Of a stretch of 34,411 nucleotides of DNA, positions 16,412-26,672 are shown one piece after another (position 1 is the stretch's first letter; each line of letters opens with the position of its first letter). Location: assembly GCA_026986155.1 (NCBI GenBank), contig JALSPC010000118.1, positions 1-34,411 of the forward strand, given 5' to 3'. The DNA is from a bacterium. GTDB taxonomy: Bacteria; Desulfobacterota; S145-22. Made by a program: the position numbers and the translations under genes. A model generated the notes under the pieces. The model searched no databases, was not told the origin of the DNA, and was given only the letters and a program-made list of their open reading frames with translations.

Positions 16412-17656
16412 GTGAAGAAGCGTGTCGTAATCACGGGATATGGTTTGGTGACACCCCTGGGAATCGGCTCGAAGGAACCGTGGGAAAATCTCATAAACGG
16501 GAAGTCAGGGATCGATTACATCACGCGTTTTGACGCCACGACAATGAAGTCCAAGATCGCCGGGGAAGTCAGGGATTTCAACGAAAGGGACTTCATCGAT
16601 CCCAAAGAAGCCAAGCGCATGGACCTTTTCACCAAGTTTGCCATGGCGGCGGCGAAGCTGGCTCTGGAGATGTCCGGCCTGGAAATCACCGAGGAAAACG
16701 CGCCTCGTGTCGGTGTCCTGGTGGGGGCGGGTCTCGGCGGCCTGGAGACCTTCGAGCGGTTTCACAAACGCTTGCTCCAGACGAACAATCCCCGGAAGGT
16801 CAGCCCTTTTTTCATTCCCATGCTCATTTCCAACATGGCCTCGGGCCAGATCGCCATCCGATCGGGGGCCAAGGGCCCGAGCATCAGCATCTCCACGGCC
16901 TGCGCCACGGGGGCCCATTCCATTGGCTACGCGCTCAGGACGATCCAGTACGGGGACGCGGACGTGATGATCACGGGAGGCTCAGAAGCGGCCATATCGG
17001 CCATATCGGTCAGTGGTTTCGATGCCATGCGGGCCTTGGCGGAGTTGAAGGACGATCCCAAGAAGGCCAGCCGCCCCTTTGATAGGGAGCGCACAGGATT
17101 TGTCATCGCGGAGGGGTGTGGGGTTGTCGTCCTCGAGACCCTCGAACATGCCAAGAAGCGCGGGGCGCCCATCTACGGGGAGATTGTCGGGTTCGGACAG
17201 AGCGCGGACGCCTACCACATCGCCGCGCCGTCCCCCAACGGTGAGGGGCCTTCCCGGTGCATGGCCTCGGCCCTGAAGGATGCCGGCATTACCCCGGAGG
17301 ACATCGACTACATCAATGCCCACGGAACCTCCACCCCTCTGAACGATATTGCGGAGACAAAAGCCATCAAGAATGTTTTCGGAGATTACGCCTACAAGAT
17401 TCCCGTCAGCTCCAACAAGTCGATGATGGGGCACCTTCTGGGGGCCGCGGGGGCGGTGGAATCCATCTTTACCATCCTGAGCCTCAAGGAGGGAATCATC
17501 CCTCCCACCATCAACTACGAGCATCCCGATCCCGAGTGCGACCTGGACTATGTTCCCAACGAGGCCCGGAAAGCGGATATCAAATACGCCATGAGCAATT
17601 CCTTCGGATTCGGCGGAACCAACGCCTCGTTGGTCTTCAAGCGGTTCGAGGGATAA
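16412..17656 (+). CDS. fabF: Beta-ketoacyl-ACP synthase II
   Basis: [34 protein letters not shown]...[15 protein letters not shown]...[11 protein letters not shown]...[16 protein letters not shown]. Confidence 0.97.
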   Translation: MKKRVVITGYGLVTPLGIGSKEPWENLINGKSGIDYITRFDATTMKSKIAGEVRDFNERDFIDPKEAKRMDLFTKFAMAAAKLALEMSGLEITEENAPRVGVLVGAGLGGLETFERFHKRLLQTNNPRKVSPFFIPMLISNMASGQIAIRSGAKGPSISISTACATGAHSIGYALRTIQYGDADVMITGGSEAAISAISVSGFDAMRALAELKDDPKKASRPFDRERTGFVIAEGCGVVVLETLEHAKKRGAPIYGEIVGFGQSADAYHIAAPSPNGEGPSRCMASALKDAGITPEDIDYINAHGTSTPLNDIAETKAIKNVFGDYAYKIPVSSNKSMMGHLLGAAGAVESIFTILSLKEGIIPPTINYEHPDPECDLDYVPNEARKADIKYAMSNSFGFGGTNASLVFKRFEG

Positions 17657-17725
17657 CGGGGGCGGGGGACGTTTCCCCGTTCGCGCGTGGGCTGGTTTCC
17701 GGTCCCTTCTTGAAAGGAGAGCTTC

Positions 17726-18886
17726 GTGAAACATAAAGTGGCGATCGTGGGAGCTGGACAGGGAAGGTTCGGCGTCCGGGAGGACGCCTCCCAGCGGGAA
17801 CTCGCCTTCGAAGCGGTGGCCGCGGCCCTGAAGGATGCCGGGACGACCCTGAAAGACGTCGACAGTATGGTCACGGCGGTGGCGGCGGATGAGTTTTCCT
17901 TCGCCCTTCAACCCTCCGCCCAGATGCACGACTACCTGGAATTCTTTCCCAAGGCGAACTTTCGCGTGGAGGGGGCCTGCGCCAGCGGATCTATGGCCCT
18001 GCGCGTGGGATGGATGACCGTCGCGTCGGGCCTCGCGGACGTGGTGCTGGTCCTCGGCGCGGAGAAGATGACGGAGGTATCCACCTCCCAGGCGACGGAG
18101 ATCATGGGAAAGGGTGGGGATGCCATCTGGGAGTACCCTTTCGGAATGACCTTTCCCGGCTTCTACGCCATGGTGGCGCGGGCGCACATGGCGGCCTTCG
18201 GAACGACGGAAGAACAGCTCGCCATGGTGGCCGTCAAGAACCATTTCTACGGGAGCCAGAATCCCTTGGCGCACATGCCCAAGGAGATTACGCTGGAGAA
18301 GGCGCTGAATTCCTTTATGGTGGCCTATCCCCTGAAGCTCTACGACTGCAGCCTGATAACCGACGGCGCCGCCGCCGTTATCCTCGCCAGCGAGGAGCGC
18401 GCCAGGGACTTCGCGAAATCCCCCGTCTGGATCGAGGGGATCGGTACCGCCACGGATACCATGAGGATCGCGGACCGGGATGCCCTTCATACGCTGCGAG
18501 CAACGGTAGAAGCGGCGAAAAAGGCATATCGCCTTGCCGGGATTGGCCCGGAAGAGGTGGACGTGGCTACGGTCCACGACTGCTTTACCATCGCGGAGAT
18601 CTGTGCCTACGAGGACCTGGGGTTCTGTCCCAAGGGGGAGGGCGGGGCCTTCATCGAGGACCGCCAGACCTATATCGGCGGAAAGATCCCGGTCAACGTG
18701 GACGGGGGCCTGAAATCCAAGGGGCATCCCGTCGGGGCGACGGGGGTGGCCATGGCCGTTGAGATCATGAAACAGCTCCGGGGGGAATGTGGCTCCCGGC
18801 AGGTTCCCGGCGCCGAGGTGGGCCTGACCCACAACGTGGGGGGAAGCGGCCAGGTGGTCGGCGTAACCATTTACAAGAAAGACTGA
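17726..18886 (+). CDS. Thiolase domain-containing protein (SCP2/archaeal-type thiolase)
   Basis: KHKVAIVGAGQGRFGVRE...FRVEGACASGSMALRVGWM (active-site Cys)...ATVHDCFTIAEICAYEDLG...KGHPVGATGVAM...LTHNVGGSGQVVGVTIY. Confidence 0.93.
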   Translation: MKHKVAIVGAGQGRFGVREDASQRELAFEAVAAALKDAGTTLKDVDSMVTAVAADEFSFALQPSAQMHDYLEFFPKANFRVEGACASGSMALRVGWMTVASGLADVVLVLGAEKMTEVSTSQATEIMGKGGDAIWEYPFGMTFPGFYAMVARAHMAAFGTTEEQLAMVAVKNHFYGSQNPLAHMPKEITLEKALNSFMVAYPLKLYDCSLITDGAAAVILASEERARDFAKSPVWIEGIGTATDTMRIADRDALHTLRATVEAAKKAYRLAGIGPEEVDVATVHDCFTIAEICAYEDLGFCPKGEGGAFIEDRQTYIGGKIPVNVDGGLKSKGHPVGATGVAMAVEIMKQLRGECGSRQVPGAEVGLTHNVGGSGQVVGVTIYKKD

Positions 18887-18887
18887 C

Positions 18888-19328
18888 ATGGAATTCAAGG
18901 ACTTTTCGCTTTTCATCAAAGACACGAAGATCGGGTCCACCTTCACCGATGCCTTGGTCAGCGGCAAGATCTTCGGCACCCGGTGCGGCCGGTGCGGACG
19001 AACCTTCTTCCCGCCGAGGGCGGAATGCCCTGACTGCCTGGAGGAGTCGATCGAATTCGTGGAAATTCCCACCCGGGGAAGGCTTCTTTCCTTCACCGCC
19101 ATCTTCGTCCCCCCCGCCCACTACGGGATTCCCCGGTCGAAAATGCCCTTCGCCAAGGTTACCCAGATTCCCTGTCCCGTTGGCGTGGTGGAGGTGGAAG
19201 GCGGTCTGCGGGTCATGGGATGGATCCCGGACGTGGATCTGAAGGCCCTGCAGGTGGGAGACCCGTTCGAGGTTCAGGCAAGAACCCTCAAGAATGGCCA
19301 GGTGACCATCGTTCTATCACCCATTTGA
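18888..19328 (+). CDS. Zn-ribbon/OB-fold domain protein (DUF35 family)
   Basis: GKIFGTRCGRCGRTFFPPRAECPDCLEESIEFVEIPTRGRLLSFTAIFVPPAHYG; starts 1 nt after the thiolase stop. Confidence 0.93.
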   Translation: MEFKDFSLFIKDTKIGSTFTDALVSGKIFGTRCGRCGRTFFPPRAECPDCLEESIEFVEIPTRGRLLSFTAIFVPPAHYGIPRSKMPFAKVTQIPCPVGVVEVEGGLRVMGWIPDVDLKALQVGDPFEVQARTLKNGQVTIVLSPI

Positions 19329-19373
19329 GGGGACGTGCCTCCAACGCAACCCATCTCTTGAAGGAGGTGTGTT

Positions 19374-21080
19374 ATGGATCGTCCCTGGTACAGGTTTTAC
19401 CAAGAAAACGTTCCCCGCTCGTTCAACTATCCAAGGATTCCCCTGTTTTCCCTCGTGGACCGGACCGCGGAGCATTTCCCCGGGGCCGTCGCCATGAGCT
19501 TCTTCGGGAAGAAGATACGTTACCGCGAATTCCAGTCCCTGACCCGGAAGATGGCGGATGTCCTGCGCCGCCTCGGCGTGAAGCGGGGAGATCGGGTGGC
19601 CATCATGCTGCCCAACTGTCCCCAGACGGTCATCGCCTATTACGGTGCGCTCCGTCTCGGGGCCGTGGTGGTCAATACAAACCCGCTCTACGTGGAGCGG
19701 GAGATGGTGCACCAGTTCAACGACGCGGGGGCTGAGACTCTCATCACTCTCGATCTCTTTTACGAGAAGTCGAGAAAGACCATGCAGCAAACCCGCCTCG
19801 AACGGATTATCTTTACCGGCGTCCAGGACTTCCTTCCCTTCATCCTGAGACTCCTCTATCCCCTCAAGGCGAAGAAGGAAAAGCAGTGGGTGGAGATTCC
19901 CGACGAGAAGGGGATCTATCGCTGGCGGGACCTCATGAAGAACGCGACGGATCAGGTTGTGAACGAGGCGGTCGACACCGAGGATATTGCCCTCCTCCAG
20001 TACACGGGCGGAACCACGGGCGTGGCCAAAGGCGTGATGTTGACCCACCGGAACCTGGTGGCCAACGCCTACCAGGTCCGGCTCTGGATCCCCAGCGCGG
20101 TGGAGGGGCAAGAAAAGGCCCTGGCCGTCCTTCCCTTCTTCCACGTTTACGGGATGACGACGGCCATGAACCTGGCGGTCCTGATGGCGGCAGAGATGAT
20201 CCTCGTCCCCCGGTTCGAGGTCAAGCAGATTCTCCAGATCATCCACAAGGAACGTCCCACCATCTTCCCGGGCGTGCCCACCATGTATCAGGCCATCAAC
20301 ACGATGGAGGGCGTCCACAAGTTCGACCTCTCCTCCATCAAGTACTGCATCAGCGGGGCGGCGCCCCTGCCCCTGGAGGTGATGCGGCGTTTCAAGGAGT
20401 TGACGGGCGCGAAACTGGTGGAGGGCTACGGGCTGACGGAGGCCTCTCCGGTCACCCACGCCAATCCTCTCGACGGGGTCATCAAGGAGGGGAGCATCGG
20501 GATTCCCTTTCCCGACACGGACAGCAAGGTGGTGGACCTGAAAACGGGGGAAGACCTGCCGGCGGGAGAGGTGGGGGAGCTATGCGTGAAGGGCCCCCAG
20601 GTCATGAAGGGCTACTGGAACATGGAGGACGAAACAAAGAGGGTTCTCACCGCGGACGGGTGGCTCAAGACGGGGGACATCGCCCGTATGGACGAGGACG
20701 GCTACTTCTTCATCGTGGACCGGAAGAAGGACATGATCATTGCGGGGGGCTACAACATCTATCCCCGGGATATCGACGAGGTTCTCTTCACCCATCCGAA
20801 GATCCTCGACGCCGTGGCCGTGGGCGTTCCGGACCCCTACCGCGGGGAAACGGTCAAGGCCTTCGTGGTGCTGAAGCCAGGGGAGACGGCCACGGAGGAG
20901 GAGATTATTGCCTACTGCCGGGAGCGGCTCGCCCGCTACAAGGTACCGAAGCTAATAGAATTCAGGGATGAGCTTCCCAAGAGTCTGATCGGCAAGGTTT
21001 TGCGAAAGGTCTTGCGTGAAGAGGAGATCAAAAAGTATCAGCAACAGAAGGAGAAGTCGCGGGAGCCCTCCGCCGGGTAA
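19374..21080 (+). CDS. fadD: Long-chain fatty acid--CoA ligase (AMP-binding)
   Basis: LLQYTGGTTGVAKGVMLTHRNLVANAYQ, VEGYGLTEASPVTHANP, GWLKTGDIARMDEDGYFFIVDRKKDMIIAGGYNIYP, PKSLIGKVLRKVLR. Confidence 0.94.
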   Translation: MDRPWYRFYQENVPRSFNYPRIPLFSLVDRTAEHFPGAVAMSFFGKKIRYREFQSLTRKMADVLRRLGVKRGDRVAIMLPNCPQTVIAYYGALRLGAVVVNTNPLYVEREMVHQFNDAGAETLITLDLFYEKSRKTMQQTRLERIIFTGVQDFLPFILRLLYPLKAKKEKQWVEIPDEKGIYRWRDLMKNATDQVVNEAVDTEDIALLQYTGGTTGVAKGVMLTHRNLVANAYQVRLWIPSAVEGQEKALAVLPFFHVYGMTTAMNLAVLMAAEMILVPRFEVKQILQIIHKERPTIFPGVPTMYQAINTMEGVHKFDLSSIKYCISGAAPLPLEVMRRFKELTGAKLVEGYGLTEASPVTHANPLDGVIKEGSIGIPFPDTDSKVVDLKTGEDLPAGEVGELCVKGPQVMKGYWNMEDETKRVLTADGWLKTGDIARMDEDGYFFIVDRKKDMIIAGGYNIYPRDIDEVLFTHPKILDAVAVGVPDPYRGETVKAFVVLKPGETATEEEIIAYCRERLARYKVPKLIEFRDELPKSLIGKVLRKVLREEEIKKYQQQKEKSREPSAG

Positions 21081-21119
21081 GGCGGCAAGCCCCGCGGCAA
21101 GACGTTACGGGAGGACGTT

Positions 21120-23513
21120 ATGAAAAGATTTGCGCGCGCGGCCGTACTGGGCGCGGGGGTCATGGGCAGCCAGATCGCGGCGCACATGGTCAACGCCGGC
21201 TTGGAGGTTGTCCTGCTCGATATTGTTCCGGATTCCCTGGCGGAAGAAGAGAAAGAGAAGGGGTGGGACCTCGCCTCACCCCGGGTGCGAAACCGGTTCG
21301 CCCTCGGGGCCATCGAGCGCCTGAAAAAGACGAGGCCTTCCCCCCTCTTCCGGCCGGAATGGGCCGGGCGGATCGTGCCGGGAAACTTCGAGGACGACCT
21401 GAATCGCCTGAAAGACGCGGACATCGTCGTCGAGGCGGTGGTGGAATCGCTTCCCATCAAGCAGTCGCTCATGGCGAGGATCGCCCCGTTCGTTTCGGAG
21501 GACGCCGTCGTGACCACCAACACCTCCGGGATTCCCATCCACAGGATCGCGGAAGGGATGCCGGAGGATCTCCGACGTCGCTTTCTCGGAACCCACTTCT
21601 TCAACCCTCCCCGTTACATGCACCTTTTGGAGGTGATTCCCACCCGGTGGACCTCTCTGGAGGTCATCAACCGGGTGAGGGGATTTGGAGAAAGCGACCT
21701 TGGGAAAGGCGTAGTGGTGGCCAAGGACACCCCCAACTTCATTGCCAACCGCATTGGGATCTTCGCCTTTCTCTTGACGTTCCGGCTCATGGAAAAGTGG
21801 GGCCTTTCCATCGAGGAGGTGGACGCCCTGACGGGAAAGCTCATCGGGCACCCCAAAACGGCCACCTTTCGCACCGCCGACATGGTGGGACTGGACATCA
21901 TCGCCCACGTGGCCGCGAATGTCCACGAGATGGCCCCGGATGATCCCTTGCGGGAGGTTTTCGCCTTGCCGGAAAAGCTACAAGCCATGGTCGACAAGGG
22001 ATGGCTGGGCGGCAAAACTGGGCAGGGATTTTACAAAAAGACCCGGGACGGAATCGAGGTGCTGGATTTAAATGAAATGACCTACCGTCCAAAGAAAAAG
22101 GTGGTCCTATCCATCCTCGACAGATTACAGCCATACGAAGACCCGGTCCGACGTATTGAACTTCTTATGGATGACACCTCATCCGCCGCGCGTTTTGTTT
22201 CCGACCTGCTCCAGGGAACCTTGCTCTATGTGGCCACGCAGGGACCGGATATCAGTGACAGGATCGAAGACATTGACAACGCCATGAAGTGGGGATTCGC
22301 CTGGAAACAGGGTCCATTCGAGCTCTGGGACGCCCTCGGTGTGGAAAACCTTTCCCTCCGGATCAAAAATGAGGGTGGTCCCCTCCCCCCCCTCATTGAG
22401 AAGGTTCTCCAGACCCCTTCCAAATCCTTCTATACTTTCAAAGAGAATGTCCCCTATGTCTTCGACCCCGTGGAAACGTCGCATCGACCTCTCCAGCGCC
22501 CCAACTGGATTCTCCTCCTCACGGAAAAAGGGACAGCCAACCGAAAAATCAAGGAAAACCCGGGGGCGACCCTCTGGGATATCGGCGACGACGTGGCGTG
22601 CCTGGAATTTCATACCAAGATGAACGCCATCGGGGGGGACATCATCACCCTGATCGACGAGACTATCGAGCGGGTATCGGTGGAGATGCGGGGGCTGGTG
22701 GTTGCCAACCACGCCTCCAATTTCTCCGCCGGGGCGAACCTCATGCTCCTGCTGTTCGAGATTGAGGACGAGAACTGGGAGGAGATCGACTTCGCCATCA
22801 GGCAGTTCCAGGACGCCTTTCTGAAACTCAAGTACGCCCCCATCCCCGTCGTGACGGCCCCCGCGGGCATGGCCCTGGGCGGCGGCTGCGAGATTTGTCT
22901 GGCCGCCGACCGTATCGTGGCGCACGCCGAGACCTACATGGGCTTGGTAGAGGTGGGGGTGGGGCTCATCCCGGCGGGCGGCGGCTGCAAGGAGTCCCTC
23001 GTGCGGGCCTTCGAGGCCCTGCCGGAGGAATACGAGGGGGACATCTTTCCCTTCGTCCGGAAGGTCTTCGAGACCATCGGCATGGCAAAGGTCTCCACCA
23101 GCGCCGAGGAGGCGCGGAAATACCGTTACCTGCGCCGGGAAGACGCCGTCTGCATGAACCGGGATGCCCTGATCCACCAGGCGAAGGCGATGGTCCTGGC
23201 CCTGGACGCCCAGGGCTACCGTCCCCCGAGACCACCGGAGACCCTCATCGCCATGGGGGATGGCGGGCGCGCCCTCCTGCAGCTGGGCATCTACTACATG
23301 GAGGAGGGCCGGCAGATCTCTCCCTATGACGCCCATATCGGGCGGAAACTGGCGTGGGTTTTAACGGGCGGGGACGCGTTGCCGGGATCCCGGGTGACTG
23401 AACGCTACCTCCTGGACCTGGAGCGCGAGGTGTTTTTGAGCCTCTGCGGCGAGGGAAAAACCCAGGAGCGGATTCGTTACATGCTTCAAAAGGGAAAACC
23501 CCTGAGAAATTAG
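21120..23513 (+). CDS. fadN: 3-hydroxyacyl-CoA dehydrogenase/enoyl-CoA hydratase fusion (FadN-type domain order)
   Basis: N-terminal [49 protein letters not shown]-terminal hydratase [55 protein letters not shown]. Confidence 0.93.
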   Translation: MKRFARAAVLGAGVMGSQIAAHMVNAGLEVVLLDIVPDSLAEEEKEKGWDLASPRVRNRFALGAIERLKKTRPSPLFRPEWAGRIVPGNFEDDLNRLKDADIVVEAVVESLPIKQSLMARIAPFVSEDAVVTTNTSGIPIHRIAEGMPEDLRRRFLGTHFFNPPRYMHLLEVIPTRWTSLEVINRVRGFGESDLGKGVVVAKDTPNFIANRIGIFAFLLTFRLMEKWGLSIEEVDALTGKLIGHPKTATFRTADMVGLDIIAHVAANVHEMAPDDPLREVFALPEKLQAMVDKGWLGGKTGQGFYKKTRDGIEVLDLNEMTYRPKKKVVLSILDRLQPYEDPVRRIELLMDDTSSAARFVSDLLQGTLLYVATQGPDISDRIEDIDNAMKWGFAWKQGPFELWDALGVENLSLRIKNEGGPLPPLIEKVLQTPSKSFYTFKENVPYVFDPVETSHRPLQRPNWILLLTEKGTANRKIKENPGATLWDIGDDVACLEFHTKMNAIGGDIITLIDETIERVSVEMRGLVVANHASNFSAGANLMLLLFEIEDENWEEIDFAIRQFQDAFLKLKYAPIPVVTAPAGMALGGGCEICLAADRIVAHAETYMGLVEVGVGLIPAGGGCKESLVRAFEALPEEYEGDIFPFVRKVFETIGMAKVSTSAEEARKYRYLRREDAVCMNRDALIHQAKAMVLALDAQGYRPPRPPETLIAMGDGGRALLQLGIYYMEEGRQISPYDAHIGRKLAWVLTGGDALPGSRVTERYLLDLEREVFLSLCGEGKTQERIRYMLQKGKPLRN

Positions 23514-23526
23514 AGAGGACAGGAAT

Positions 23527-24711
23527 ATGAAAGAGGCGGTTATCGTTACGGCGGTAAGGACGGCGGTTGGAAAGGCGCCGAAAGGAACCCTGCGTTATAC
23601 ACGTCCCGACGAAGTGGGGGCCACGATCTTGAAGGCGGCCGTCGAGCGGACGCCCGGACTCGACCCGAGGGAAATCGACGACGTGATCATCGGCTGCGCC
23701 TTTCCCGAGGTGGAGCAGGGGATGAACCTGGGGCGCATCCTCACCCAGCGGGCCGGGCTTCCCGAGAGTGTTCCCGGCCAGACCGTCAACCGGTTCTGCG
23801 CCTCCGGCCTGCAGTCCATCGCCATCGCCGCGGAGAAGATCATGTGCGGATTCGCGGAGGTGGTGGCGGCGGGGGGCGTGGAATTCATGAGCTATATTCC
23901 CATCGGCGGCCTGCGGCCCGCGCCGAACCCCGCCCTCATGGAGACCTATCCCCAGGCCTACATCTCCATGGGCCTCACCGCGGAGAACGTGGCGGAGCGA
24001 TACGGTATCTCCCGGGAGGAGCAGGACGCCTTCGGCTACCAGAGCCAGATGCGGGCGGTCGAGGCCGTCACCTCTGGACGGTTCAAGGAAGAGATCGTTC
24101 CCATCAAGGCACGGGTTCCAAAGATGGGCGAGAACGGGATTACCTTCTACGAGGAGAGGGTATTCGACACGGACGAGGGGATCCGCCCGGATACCACCCT
24201 GGAGCGGCTGGCGAAACTCCGGCCCGTCTTCAAGGTGGGGGGCTCGGTCACGGCGGGGAATTCTTCCCAGACCAGCGACGGCGCCGCGGCCGTGGTGGTG
24301 ATGAGTAAAGAGCGGGCGAAGGCCATGGGATTGACGCCCCTTCTGACCTTTCGCGCCTTTGCCGCGGCCGGGGTGCCCCCCGACGTGATGGGCATCGGCC
24401 CCACCGCGGCCGTGCCGAAGGTCCTGAAACTCGCGGGCCTCAAGGTGGAAGACTTGGATCTCGTCGAGTTGAACGAGGCCTTCGCCTCCCAGGCCCTCTA
24501 CTGCATCCGGACCCTCGGCCTGGATCCCGAGAGGGTGAACGTCAACGGCGGCGCCATTGCCCTGGGACACCCTCTCGGGTGTACGGGGACGAAACTTACG
24601 GTGACGCTGCTTCACGAGATACGACGCCGAAAGGGGCGCTGGGGACTGGTGACCATGTGTATCGGCGGCGGCATGGGCGCTGCCGCGATTTTTGAGAACG
24701 AAGCGGTGTAA
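23527..24711 (+). CDS. fadA: Acetyl-CoA C-acyltransferase (3-ketoacyl-CoA thiolase)
   Basis: [20 protein letters not shown]...[19 protein letters not shown]...[20 protein letters not shown]...[21 protein letters not shown]. Confidence 0.96.
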   Translation: MKEAVIVTAVRTAVGKAPKGTLRYTRPDEVGATILKAAVERTPGLDPREIDDVIIGCAFPEVEQGMNLGRILTQRAGLPESVPGQTVNRFCASGLQSIAIAAEKIMCGFAEVVAAGGVEFMSYIPIGGLRPAPNPALMETYPQAYISMGLTAENVAERYGISREEQDAFGYQSQMRAVEAVTSGRFKEEIVPIKARVPKMGENGITFYEERVFDTDEGIRPDTTLERLAKLRPVFKVGGSVTAGNSSQTSDGAAAVVVMSKERAKAMGLTPLLTFRAFAAAGVPPDVMGIGPTAAVPKVLKLAGLKVEDLDLVELNEAFASQALYCIRTLGLDPERVNVNGGAIALGHPLGCTGTKLTVTLLHEIRRRKGRWGLVTMCIGGGMGAAAIFENEAV

Positions 24712-24724
24712 GGAGGAAACGACG

Positions 24725-26500
24725 ATGGAAAAGAACGCGGGTGGTAGTTTTTTGATAGAGGCGGCGGATCCCGAGGATATCTTCACCCCCGAGGACATGA
24801 CAGAAGAACACCGGCTTGTGGCCCAGGCGGCGGAGGAGTTTCTCCTGGGTGAGGTGGCCCCCGTCATTGACGACCTGGAGGCCAAGAAAGAGGGCCTCAT
24901 GGAGAAACTCCTGAGGAAATCGGCCGAGGTTGGCCTGATGGGGGGAGATATCCCGGAAGAATACGGCGGTATGGGCCTAGACAAGATAAGCTCCCTCATT
25001 ATCACGGAGAAGGTCCCCCTGGGAGGGCCCTTCGCCGTGGCCAACGTGGACCACACGGGGATCGGCAGCCTCCCCATCGTCTACTTCGGCAACGACGTGC
25101 AGAAGAAGCGCTATCTTCCCGGCCTTGCCAGCGGGGAGCTCATCGGGGCCTACGCCCTGACGGAACCGGAGGCGGGGACGGACGCCCTGAACGCCAAGAC
25201 CACGGCGGTCCTCTCCGAGGACGGGAAATTTTACATTTTGAACGGGGAAAAACAGTTCATCACCAACGCGGCCTACGCGGACATCTTTATCACCTACGCC
25301 AAGATCGACGGGGAACAGTTCACGGGGTTCATCATCGACCGGGACTCGGAGGGCCTTTCCCTCGGCGAGGAGGAGGACAAGATGGGAATCCGGGGAACCT
25401 CGACCCGGAGCCTCATCCTGGAAAACGTCAAGGTTCCGGTGGAGAACCTCCTCTTCAAACCGGGCAAGGGACACGTGGTGGCCTTCAACATCCTCAACAT
25501 AGGCCGGTACAAGCTGGGCGGGGCCTGCGTGGGGGCCGCCAAGCTGGCCCTGGGCGACGCCATCCAGTATGCCAAGACCCGGGTGCAGTTCAACCATCCC
25601 ATCGCCGATTTCGGCCTCATCAAGGAAAAGATAGGCGAGATGGCCATCCGGACCTTCATCGCGGAGAGCATGGTCTACCGCAACGCGGGCCTCATCGAGG
25701 AACGCCTCAAGGGGATCGACATGACCTCCCCTGAGGCGGGATACGAATCGGCGCGGGGCATCGAGGAATATGCCACCGAATGCTCCATCAACAAGGTTTA
25801 CGGGTCGGAGATGCTCGACTACGTGGTGGACGAGACGGTTCAAATCCACGGGGGATACGGCTACATCAAGGACTACCCTGTGGAGCGGTACTACCGGGAT
25901 TCCCGCATCAACCGCATTTTTGAGGGAACCAACGAGATCAACCGCCTCCTCATCCTGCGGATGCTCTTCAGGAGGGCCATGAAGGGACAGCTTCCCCTCA
26001 TCCAGGCCATGAAGCAGGCGGCTGGTGACCTTCTCAAACCGAGTGGGTTGCGTCAGGTTCCCCAGGAGGGTATGGAGAAACTGGACTACCTGGTGGAAAA
26101 TGCCAGGAAGATCGCGCTCCTCACGGCGGGAGCGGCCTACCAGGCCCATCCGGATGACCTGGAGACCCAGCAGGAGATCCTGGGCATGATCAGCGACATC
26201 ATCATCGAGGTCTTTGCCATGGAGAGCGGCCTGCTGCGGGTGAAAAAGATGCGGGCCAAAGCCGGGGAAGACGGCGCTGAGATCGCCGAGGCCATCATCC
26301 AGGTCTATTCGGTCGACGCCATGATGCGCATCGAGCGCTGGGCGAAGCTAATCTTCGCCGCCATTTCGAGTGGGGATACCCTTCGAACCCAGCTTTCGGC
26401 CCTGAAGCGCCTCACCCGGTACCTGCCGGCCAATAGCGTGGCCCTCCGGCGGAAGGTCGCAGATAGAATGATAAAGATCGGCAGGTATGTGGTCCAATAG
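24725..26500 (+). CDS. fadE: Acyl-CoA dehydrogenase with C-terminal extension (FadE-type)
   Basis: AYALTEPEAGTDALNAKTTAVLSEDGKFYILNGEKQFITN...RINRIFEGTNEINRLLILRMLFRRAMKGQLPL plus a ~170-aa C-terminal domain. Confidence 0.94.
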   Translation: MEKNAGGSFLIEAADPEDIFTPEDMTEEHRLVAQAAEEFLLGEVAPVIDDLEAKKEGLMEKLLRKSAEVGLMGGDIPEEYGGMGLDKISSLIITEKVPLGGPFAVANVDHTGIGSLPIVYFGNDVQKKRYLPGLASGELIGAYALTEPEAGTDALNAKTTAVLSEDGKFYILNGEKQFITNAAYADIFITYAKIDGEQFTGFIIDRDSEGLSLGEEEDKMGIRGTSTRSLILENVKVPVENLLFKPGKGHVVAFNILNIGRYKLGGACVGAAKLALGDAIQYAKTRVQFNHPIADFGLIKEKIGEMAIRTFIAESMVYRNAGLIEERLKGIDMTSPEAGYESARGIEEYATECSINKVYGSEMLDYVVDETVQIHGGYGYIKDYPVERYYRDSRINRIFEGTNEINRLLILRMLFRRAMKGQLPLIQAMKQAAGDLLKPSGLRQVPQEGMEKLDYLVENARKIALLTAGAAYQAHPDDLETQQEILGMISDIIIEVFAMESGLLRVKKMRAKAGEDGAEIAEAIIQVYSVDAMMRIERWAKLIFAAISSGDTLRTQLSALKRLTRYLPANSVALRRKVADRMIKIGRYVVQ

Positions 26501-26672
26501 GCGGTCTGCCGGGGCGCGGAGGCACAGCGAAAACCTTCGGTCCCTACTTGCCTGCCCTCTCACCTCAGCGACAAAGGTTGCGCCATTTGTCCGAAGAGGT
26601 GCAGAGGACGCCTTGAAGCCCTCCAGGGGGACGTGATATAACCCGGCCGATATCATTTCGAGGAGCGAACGT

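Noticed and set aside
16990-17008. Tandem GGCCATATC repeats in fabF
   Set aside because: Encodes [11 protein letters not shown], which has the same length as the matching FabF segment in other bacteria, so it is not an insertion or expansion.
16982-19102. 706-aa minus-strand ORF opposite fabF/thiolase/DUF35
   Set aside because: Same reason; low-complexity shadow translation with clear coding on the opposite strand.
23245-25077. 610-aa minus-strand ORF opposite fadN/fadA/fadE
   Set aside because: Antisense artefact; the + strand products are unambiguous.
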